From positions 1 to 5,998 of the forward strand of contig JABMOA010000076.1 of NCBI GenBank assembly GCA_013204355.1: a stretch of DNA of 5,998 nucleotides, given 5' to 3'. The position numbers and the translations under genes were made by a program. This document shows positions 1 through 4,030 of the stretch, in pieces. A model generated the notes under the pieces. That model was not told the origin of the DNA. It did no database searches and worked only from the letters and a program-made list of their open reading frames with translations. The number at the start of each line of letters is the position of its first letter. Position 1 is the stretch's first letter. The stretch comes from Candidatus Woesearchaeota archaeon (GTDB lineage Archaea > Nanobdellota > Nanobdellia > Woesearchaeales > GW2011-AR9).

Positions 1-37
1 AATTTTTTTTCATTTATTACAACTTGGGTTTAATACC

Positions 38-53
38 CCGATGCTTGCATCGG
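38..53. other. Perfect hairpin with CTTG loop
   Basis: The arms ccgatgc (38-44) and gcatcgg (47-53) are exact reverse complements. Read as RNA from the plus strand this is a six-pair stem capped by a CUUG tetraloop closed by G-C, which is known to be unusually stable. It is preceded by aataccccg, as is the sister hairpin at 109-122. Confidence 0.7.
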
Positions 54-104
54 AGAATTTTCAAGTTGTAATGACCAGAAAATCCGTTAAGAAAACCAGC
101 GAAT

Positions 105-128
105 ACCCCGGAGCTTGCTCCGTTGGGT
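105..128. other. Second CTTG hairpin with extended stem
   Basis: The core cggag-CTTG-ctccg spans 109-122 and is extended by accc (105-108) pairing with gggt (125-128) across a two-base bulge (TT at 123-124). It shares the aataccccg lead-in and the GCTTGC apex with the hairpin at 38-53. Two stem pairs differ in a compensatory way. Confidence 0.7.
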
Positions 129-170
129 AGTTGGTTTTTAGGATTTTCTAGTTTATTTCTTGCTAGGTTC

Positions 171-202
171 AATAGTTTCTAAAGGAAAGTTTAGAAAACC
201 TA
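171..202. repeat. Repeat module and hairpin just after the tpiA stop
   Basis: Bases 171-188 (aatagtttctaaaggaaa) match 3951-3968 at 17 of 18 positions, so this is a third exchangeable module of the intergenic repeat family. A perfect 8-bp stem, tttctaaa (176-183) with tttagaaa (190-197) and loop ggaaag, lies immediately downstream of the tpiA stop codon in the direction of transcription. An alternative outer pairing is taggtt (164-169) with aaccta (197-202). No T-run follows on the minus strand, so it is not a classical intrinsic terminator. It could mark the 3' end of the operon transcript. Confidence 0.45.
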
Positions 203-859
203 ACTCAGCAACTTCTCAAGAAATTTCTTAGGGTCCTTTGCTTTAGGAACCGCATGACCTATTAACACACCTGTTGTTCCAAGAAGTAATGCCTGTCCTA
301 TATCTTCTTGTGTATGAATACCAGCTCCACAAAGAACGCGTGTGTTCTTGCTTAGTTTATGAACTAACTCAACAGCTTTTACAATAATTTTTGGTTTCGA
401 ATTTGTAACAGAAATATTTGTTCCAATTAATCTCTTAGGTTCATAGGCAATATATGTTGGTTTAAATTTTGCAACCTTTTTGATTTCTCCAAGTGTTGAT
501 GCACAGACAACCGTTTGCAATTTCTGTTTATGACAACTCTCTATAATTACTTTAAGAAATTTCATGGGAATTTTTCTTTCAGAATGGTTTAGAATTGTAC
601 CTTTTACACCAATCTTTTTCAATTCAATAACAGAAATTTTTCCAGTATGAGCACCTAAATCTACTTTAGAACAATGTTGTGCAAACACTGAAATATTCAC
701 CTTATCAACAATTTCTTTTGTTGTAAGAAGTGATGGTGCAATGGCAATCTCATATTTAGATCTTTTAACTTTTGCAATTTTTCGTGCTAACTCTAATCCT
801 TTACTTCCAACCGATTCTTTGTACAATTTGAAATTTATTAAAATTAATGGCCTAGTCAT
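200..859 (-). CDS. tpiA: Triosephosphate isomerase, archaeal type
   Basis: The enzyme interconverts dihydroxyacetone phosphate and glyceraldehyde 3-phosphate in the cytoplasm, in glycolysis and gluconeogenesis. The product is 219 aa, the usual archaeal length and about 30 residues shorter than bacterial and eukaryotic forms. Visible active-site elements are N9 and K11 in the NFK motif of strand 1, H92 in TILNHSERK, and the general base E140 in AYEPKRLIGT, whose loop closes over the substrate. The phosphate-binding segments are CGAGI near 177-181 and GVLIGHAVPKAKDP near 197-210. An in-frame ATG lies five codons upstream (874), but I prefer 859. GAGGT at 868-872 sits 8 nt before that ATG as a good Shine-Dalgarno site, and the earlier ATG would overlap it. 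The protein then begins MTRPLILINFK, as expected for the family. It is the last gene of the minus-strand cluster, 39 nt after the 74-aa membrane protein gene. GHAV, where many archaeal enzymes have a small residue, is a minor oddity. Confidence 0.95.
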   Translation of the reverse strand: MTRPLILINFKLYKESVGSKGLELARKIAKVKRSKYEIAIAPSLLTTKEIVDKVNISVFAQHCSKVDLGAHTGKISVIELKKIGVKGTILNHSERKIPMKFLKVIIESCHKQKLQTVVCASTLGEIKKVAKFKPTYIAYEPKRLIGTNISVTNSKPKIIVKAVELVHKLSKNTRVLCGAGIHTQEDIGQALLLGTTGVLIGHAVPKAKDPKKFLEKLLS

Positions 860-867
860 TCGGTATA

Positions 868-872
868 ACCTC
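868..872 (-). promoter_or_regulatory. Shine-Dalgarno site that sets the tpiA start
   Basis: The minus strand reads tgaggttataccga and then ATG. GAGGT lies 8 nt from the ATG at 859 and matches the anti-SD of archaeal 16S rRNA well. It overlaps the alternative upstream ATG (872-874), which argues against that start. Confidence 0.7.
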
Positions 873-898
873 ATTCGTGAGCTTACTTTTGTAAACTT

Positions 899-1123
899 TC
901 ATTTTTTGAATTTAAATTCTACGTTAATAACATTTGGATCTTTTCTTGTCCCTTTTTTAATTTTCTTGAGCATTCTATAGAGGTAACCAACAACAATAAA
1001 AATTATGATTATAGGTAACAAAAGTAAAAACACATTAAATAACAAAACTAAAACTATAATTGCAACAATAATAATACCAAGTATCCAAAACCATGCCTTA
1101 ATTCCTTTTGCTGTGAAGATCAT
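899..1123 (-). CDS. Small two-helix membrane protein, unknown function
   Basis: The 74-aa protein has a short N-terminus (MIFTAKGIKA) and then an almost unbroken hydrophobic stretch at about residues 11-49. That stretch is long enough for two membrane helices forming a hairpin, probably turning near N30. A basic cytosolic-type tail follows (RMLKKIKKGTRKD) and ends in VINVEFKFKK. By the positive-inside rule the tail should be cytoplasmic. I recognise no named family. Its start overlaps the end of the upstream DUF1461 gene by 26 nt in another frame, so translation is probably coupled. The nearest SD-like AGGT is 13 nt away, which is poor. The biased composition means homology searches will give weak matches. 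It is probably a real gene because of the tight packing and the sharp hydrophobic/charged architecture. Its function is unknown; an accessory role for the neighbouring membrane protein is only a guess. Confidence 0.7.
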   Translation of the reverse strand: MIFTAKGIKAWFWILGIIIVAIIVLVLLFNVFLLLLPIIIIFIVVGYLYRMLKKIKKGTRKDPNVINVEFKFKK

Positions 1124-1664
1124 GATTCATATATTTACCTACAACTATAAAAACTATTCCAAAAACTAAAGCTAAAATAAATATTTTCAGGCTCATTGAA
1201 ACAAAGAATTCAATTGGAAACGTTTGAATTAACAATGACTCGGCATCAAACATCCAATTTCCTTGTGGAAAAAAGATTCTATGGAACCAGGTAAATAATG
1301 TATTAAAACCAATTAAGGCAAACATTAACAAACTTCCTAACCCAATAATTGTTGTCCATCCACCGTAATTGAGGAATTCTGATATCTTTTTAATTTTCTT
1401 TCTATAATGAGTTAAGAATAAAGTTAATATTAACAAACTCACATAAAACATAACATCAGCATAAAAGAATACCTTCTTTACATCATACATATGTGAAACC
1501 GCATTCTCTTCGTATGGAACTTTCAACTCATCCTTTCCTTGAAGAAAATCAACTGTTTGCTGTTGATTATCTGATAAAGGAGTTAAAAACAAAACAATCT
1601 TAAAAGAAAATAAAACTAAAAATACGATTGCAATAAATGAAAATAAGATTACTTTCCATTTCAT
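1098..1664 (-). CDS. DUF1461/TIGR01906-like integral membrane protein
   Basis: The 188-aa protein has four predicted membrane helices at about 5-29, 66-86, 102-125 and 153-176. A long extracytoplasmic loop (about 30-65) follows helix 1, and a second conserved loop (126-150) follows helix 3. The loop sequences fit the DUF1461/TIGR01906 family: NAVSHMYDVKKVF around 54-66, FHRIFFPQGNWMFD at 127-140, then FPIEFF at 149-154. The family occurs in Gram-positive bacteria and some archaea, and its biochemical function is unknown to me. The conserved His, Asp and aromatic residues on the loops suggest an active or binding surface outside the membrane. The start ATG lies 30 nt after the stop of the lytic transglycosylase gene, with no good SD site. 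A TATA-like TTTATA sits about 26 nt upstream, so a leaderless internal promoter is possible. The C-terminus overlaps the next gene. Confidence 0.85.
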   Translation of the reverse strand: MKWKVILFSFIAIVFLVLFSFKIVLFLTPLSDNQQQTVDFLQGKDELKVPYEENAVSHMYDVKKVFFYADVMFYVSLLILTLFLTHYRKKIKKISEFLNYGGWTTIIGLGSLLMFALIGFNTLFTWFHRIFFPQGNWMFDAESLLIQTFPIEFFVSMSLKIFILALVFGIVFIVVGKYMNHDLHSKRN

Positions 1665-1685
1665 AATAGCACAAAATCACTCAGC

Positions 1686-1691
1686 TATAAA
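1686..1691 (-). promoter_or_regulatory. Possible internal archaeal TATA box
   Basis: The minus strand reads ggTTTTTATAgctgag just past the stop of the transglycosylase gene. TTTATA is centred about 25 nt before the ATG at 1664. That is the spacing expected for a leaderless archaeal transcript, and the ATG lacks a clear SD site. In such AT-rich DNA this may be chance. Confidence 0.3.
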
Positions 1692-1694
1692 AAC

Positions 1695-2645
1695 CTAACG
1701 ATTAAAAAAACCTTCAGTATGCAATAATGCTTGATATGCTCTAGCTTTCCTAACATGCCCATAAGTTTCTAATCTTACTTCACCTTCAGTCAAATCTAAA
1801 ACATGATTTTTACCAGCATCAGCTAAGTCACGATTTAACCCACTACGACCTAAATTATACGCAGCGATTGCATTGTTTCCTTTTTCAAAAATAGTTAAAT
1901 CCTTAAATCCCTTAGTATTATATTTTGCCAACATCCGTTTAAGATGCATGACACCACATTCTATATTATTTTCAGGAGATGCTGAACAATCAATTGGATT
2001 TTCTCTACCAGATTTCTTATGATTCTTTTCAATGTAATCAGCAGTTTGACCAGTGATTTGCATGATGCCTTTTACACCAGTATGAGATACAGAACCTATA
2101 TTCCCACCACTTTCTATATGTAAAATAGTAAAAGCAAGATCATAAGGTACATGATATTTGATACACATATTTCTTAAATGTTCTCCATAATTTTCTTCAA
2201 TTTCACCAGCTACTCTTAGAAGTCGTTTTTGACCATGTGCAGCCACTAACCTATATCGTGATTCAACTTCATTTGGCAAATAAAATCCTTCCATTGGAGG
2301 AATTAATTCAAGGTTTGACAAATAATTTCCAGCTTGTTCTACTGCAACATCAAGGGAATCTAATACTTCATCAACTACAGTATGTCCGTTTACAGCAGCA
2401 TCTTTTAATTCTGAAACAACATTTCCTACATTATCAAATACATTATATTCTATTTCTGGTAAAGGTGGTGGTTTAATCCATGAAGAGTTATCTAAACCAA
2501 CAGATGCAAAACCTGTCCTTACCGTTTGTGGATCTGCTCTATACTCTATGCCTCCATTATTAAACCCACTAATAATTATGCCAGCTGATGCTAGACTGAG
2601 TAATGTTAATTTATTTTTTTGAATAATATTTTTTAATTGTCTCAT
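1695..2645 (-). CDS. Exported SLT-family lytic transglycosylase (lysozyme-like fold)
   Basis: The enzyme is predicted to cleave the MurNAc-GlcNAc bond of peptidoglycan. The product is 316 aa. A basic N-terminus (KNIIQKNK) and a hydrophobic helix at about 12-28 act as a signal peptide or membrane anchor. A linker of about 120 residues follows, including a Pro-rich stretch (PPPLPE, 59-64). The SLT domain spans about 155-306. Its diagnostic motifs are in order: HIESGG with the catalytic acid E178, then GVKGIMQIT (190-198), AIAAYNLG (259-266) and the closing YGHVRKARAY (295-304). C220 and C230 could form a disulfide if the domain is outside the cell. The start ATG overlaps the stop of the upstream 152-aa gene as ATGA, so the two are almost certainly co-translated. 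Archaea lack peptidoglycan, so this is an acquired bacterial-type enzyme whose likely target is bacterial wall material. Activity and target are inferred. The chosen Met directly precedes a normal n-region. Confidence 0.9.
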   Translation of the reverse strand: MRQLKNIIQKNKLTLLSLASAGIIISGFNNGGIEYRADPQTVRTGFASVGLDNSSWIKPPPLPEIEYNVFDNVGNVVSELKDAAVNGHTVVDEVLDSLDVAVEQAGNYLSNLELIPPMEGFYLPNEVESRYRLVAAHGQKRLLRVAGEIEENYGEHLRNMCIKYHVPYDLAFTILHIESGGNIGSVSHTGVKGIMQITGQTADYIEKNHKKSGRENPIDCSASPENNIECGVMHLKRMLAKYNTKGFKDLTIFEKGNNAIAAYNLGRSGLNRDLADAGKNHVLDLTEGEVRLETYGHVRKARAYQALLHTEGFFNR

Positions 2646-3100
2646 CTTGAATATCTGATTCTATTTTCTTTTCCAACAACTCTAAGTGGGTAGGTATCAC
2701 CAGGGATATAAACACGTTTAATGCTTATGCCAACAAGGTTAATGTCTTGTGAGCGATCTACAAAAAATTCTTCTATTGTAGGATCAACCCAAATTTCATA
2801 ATTATTTAATCTTACAACTCCAATATTTCGTATTGTTTGGTCTATTCTTCGTAAACCATCTAATCTTACTTGTAAAATTTGTTTTTCAAAAATGTTTGGG
2901 CAAAATTCTAAAAATTTACGTGGTGCAACATAATTAAATCCACTTAATGCTGTTGGTCTTAATCCCTTACTTATATTTGGCTTATAATTAGTTCCATTTA
3001 GTAAAACGTTTCCATTACGTAATATTTCATCACGAATTATCTGGGCATAATAATCAAATAGTTCTCCTGTCTCTTTTCGTAATTCTTGTTCTAATGTCAT
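2642..3100 (-). CDS. Unrecognised soluble 152-aa protein, coupled to the transglycosylase
   Basis: I do not recognise a family. The protein opens with a charged amphipathic helix (about 2-28, MTLEQELRKETGELFDYYAQ onward). A Gly/Asn-rich segment (29-57) follows, and then what looks like a mixed alpha/beta region: KQILQVRLDGLRRI (73-86), then VVRLNNYEIWVDPTIEEFFVD (95-115), then VGISIKRVYIPGDTYPLRVVG (123-143), ending in basic residues. There is no signal peptide or membrane segment, and the only Cys is C67. It is the first gene of the minus-strand cluster. A TATA box centred about 26 nt before the ATG suggests a leaderless transcript. The stop shares ATGA with the next start, so the product is made together with the transglycosylase. 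A partner, regulator or chaperone of that enzyme is possible but unproven. The strong context (promoter spacing and coupling) supports a real gene. Confidence 0.75.
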   Translation of the reverse strand: MTLEQELRKETGELFDYYAQIIRDEILRNGNVLLNGTNYKPNISKGLRPTALSGFNYVAPRKFLEFCPNIFEKQILQVRLDGLRRIDQTIRNIGVVRLNNYEIWVDPTIEEFFVDRSQDINLVGISIKRVYIPGDTYPLRVVGKENRIRYSR

Positions 3101-3122
3101 TTTCTATAAATTGAGGGATAGG

Positions 3123-3130
3123 TTTATAAA
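3123..3130. promoter_or_regulatory. Self-complementary archaeal TATA box between divergent genes
   Basis: TTTATAAA is its own reverse complement and is close to the ideal archaeal box A. On the minus strand its centre is about 26 nt from the ATG at 3100, which predicts a leaderless mRNA for the 152-aa gene; purine-rich caaaga lies just upstream, where a BRE would be. On the plus strand the predicted transcription start is near 3152-3155, about 30 nt before the kinase ATG. Direction would depend on the flanking BRE sequences. Confidence 0.55.
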
Positions 3131-3148
3131 TCTTTGGCAAAGTATTAC

Positions 3149-3181
3149 TTTTAAGGAGTAAATCCCTTGTCTCCTTTAAAA
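3149..3181 (+). promoter_or_regulatory. Hairpin in the kinase leader
   Basis: aaggag (3153-3158) pairs with ctcctt (3171-3176) around a 12-nt loop. The stem extends by ttt/aaa after a one-base bulge and ends three bases before the kinase ATG. If transcription starts near 3153, the hairpin would occupy the very 5' end of the mRNA. The only SD-like sequence (AAGGAG) is in the stem and too far (25 nt) from the ATG for normal use. It may be an RNA structure controlling translation or a DNA operator. Confidence 0.4.
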
Positions 3182-3183
3182 TT

Positions 3184-3927
3184 ATGGTAACATTAGAATC
3201 AAAATATGATATATTTACTCGTTTAGGAAGCGGTGCAATTTCTACAGTTTATTTAGTCCAAAATAAAGCTAATGGTAGATATTTTGCTGCAAAACGAGCC
3301 AATTCTCCTGATAAATTAAGATATCTTCAAAGAGAAAAAGATCTTTTTAGTAGTTTACATAAGAACCAAGGTATTGTTACATTTATAGAATCTGTTGAGG
3401 ATGTTAGGGCTGGATTCCCTTATTACAATTTTGCAAATATTTTTCAGTATGTTGGTGGTGAACCATTAAATGACTATTTAGTGAATTCAGATCAAAAACC
3501 ACTTATTACATTTTCACCTCAAGAAATTCTTTGGATCTCCCAACAATTAGTTTCAGGTCTGTTATATTTACATGCGAATGGGATCATTCATGGAGATTTA
3601 AAACCAGATAATGTCATGAAGAATAATTTAGATATCCGTATCATTGATTTTTCAGCAGCAAGGAGGATTGGAGATTCTCAAAAAGTAAGTGGTTCTTTAT
3701 CCTATGGAGCGCCTGAACAATGGGATCATGGAAGTTCTTTTGAAACAGATTATTATTCATTAGGTGCTTTATTAAATAGTCTTGCAAAAGGACAACGGTT
3801 AGGTTTTTTGGATGTTTTTAACGTAACCTCAAGACATGATATCTCAGATAAATTCAAAGAAGGCCTATCTTTTTTATTAAATAAAAATCCCTCTGTTCGT
3901 CAAAAAGGATTAGGTTTAATTCTTTAA
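3184..3927 (+). CDS. Hanks-type (eukaryotic-like) protein kinase, kinase domain only
   Basis: This is a predicted cytoplasmic Ser/Thr (possibly Tyr) protein kinase of 247 aa, with essentially nothing outside the kinase fold. Motifs appear in the expected order: Gly-rich loop LGSGAISTVY (14-23), ATP-anchoring K37 in FAAKRA, helix-C glutamate probably E51, and catalytic loop HGDLKPDN (136-143) with D138, K140 and N143. Metal-binding D155 lies in DFS rather than DFG, followed by APE (176-178), DYYSLG (189-194) and the conserved Arg in NPSVR (R239). HRD is changed to HGD, so the Arg that normally contacts the phosphorylated activation loop is missing, which often means activation is not needed. 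All catalytic residues remain, so activity is likely. There is no transmembrane or sensor domain. No closer start codon gives a longer protein before an in-frame stop at 3127. The gene is divergent from the transglycosylase operon and converges on gatE. Its substrate is unknown. Confidence 0.9.
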   Translation: MVTLESKYDIFTRLGSGAISTVYLVQNKANGRYFAAKRANSPDKLRYLQREKDLFSSLHKNQGIVTFIESVEDVRAGFPYYNFANIFQYVGGEPLNDYLVNSDQKPLITFSPQEILWISQQLVSGLLYLHANGIIHGDLKPDNVMKNNLDIRIIDFSAARRIGDSQKVSGSLSYGAPEQWDHGSSFETDYYSLGALLNSLAKGQRLGFLDVFNVTSRHDISDKFKEGLSFLLNKNPSVRQKGLGLIL

Positions 3928-3932
3928 TTAAA

Positions 3933-4030
3933 TTATTACAACTTGGGTTTAATAGTTTCCAAAGGAAACTCCATAAAATATTGTTTCTGGACTTGATTAA
4001 AATCAAGTTTTAGGATTTTCTAGTTTATTT
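3933..4030. repeat. Composite palindromic intergenic repeat, copy 2
   Basis: The element fills the gap between the convergent kinase and gatE genes. Its left block (3933-3954) and right block (4008-4030) are identical to 14-35 and 136-158, but the interior differs. It has a hairpin agtttcc-AAA-ggaaact (3954-3970) and a second hairpin acttgatt-AA-aatcaagt (3991-4008), in place of the two CTTG hairpins of copy 1. aacttg (3940-3945) can also pair with caagtt (4004-4009), echoing the outer closure of copy 1. The right block runs into the end of gatE and includes its stop codon and last Lys codon. Confidence 0.7.
3991..4030 (+). terminator. Putative terminator for the kinase transcript
   Basis: A perfect 8-bp stem with a two-base loop (3991-4008) is followed on the plus strand by T-rich sequence (tttaggattttctagtttattt). 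Archaeal RNA polymerase terminates at T-rich tracts, and this one lies about 70-100 nt beyond the kinase stop, between convergent genes. It is part of the repeat described at 3933-4030, so a terminator role is inferred. Confidence 0.4.

Larger units (their letters stand above)
14..158. repeat. Composite palindromic intergenic repeat, copy 1
   Basis: This non-coding element has two adjacent hairpin units. Unit one is closed by an exact 11-bp inverted repeat (attacaacttg at 16-26, caagttgtaat at 62-72) around an inner hairpin at 38-53 (ccgatgc, TT, gcatcgg). Unit two (74-152) nests agaaaatcc/ggattttct (77-85 with 141-149), aaaacca/tggtttt (92-98 with 132-138), accc/gggt (105-108 with 125-128) and cggag-CTTG-ctccg (109-122). 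Bases 14-35 and 136-158 recur exactly at 3933-3954 and 4008-4030, which defines the outer blocks of the family. Together with 159-199 this fills the gap downstream of the triosephosphate isomerase gene, and I see no credible coding sequence in it. It could be a REP-like element, a bidirectional terminator, or the DNA of a structured RNA. Confidence 0.75.

Noticed and set aside
153..215. Possible frameshifted C-terminal extension of tpiA (another frame runs to a stop at 153-155 and reads ELGFLNFPLETIEPSKK)
   Set aside because: The annotated end (DPKKFLEKLLS) is at the normal place for archaeal TIM. The extension overlaps the repeat module at 171-188, whose other copy also happens to read FPLETI, so the likeness comes from the shared DNA.
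857..874. Longer tpiA starting at 874
   Set aside because: It adds MRLYR before the family's usual N-terminus, and its ATG overlaps the SD site serving the ATG at 859.
888..895. TATA-like TTTACAAA before tpiA on the minus strand
   Set aside because: It is a weak match inside an AT-rich operon gap, and the strong SD site points to translation from a longer operon transcript.
741..980. Plus-strand open frame of 79 codons
   Set aside because: It lies antisense to the 5' part of tpiA and the end of the 74-aa gene, and its hydrophobic composition is what AT-rich antisense DNA gives.
2237..2476. Plus-strand open frame of 79 codons
   Set aside because: It is antisense to the linker of the transglycosylase gene and shows low-complexity Leu/Gln composition with no motif.
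3939..4022. Minus-strand open reading of about 27 codons inside repeat copy 2
   Set aside because: It follows a stop directly, has its only ATG late, and copy 1 does not keep the frame. It reads as repeat DNA, not a gene.
14..4030. CRISPR array
   Set aside because: There are only two distant copies, with inverted-repeat interiors and no regular spacer spacing.
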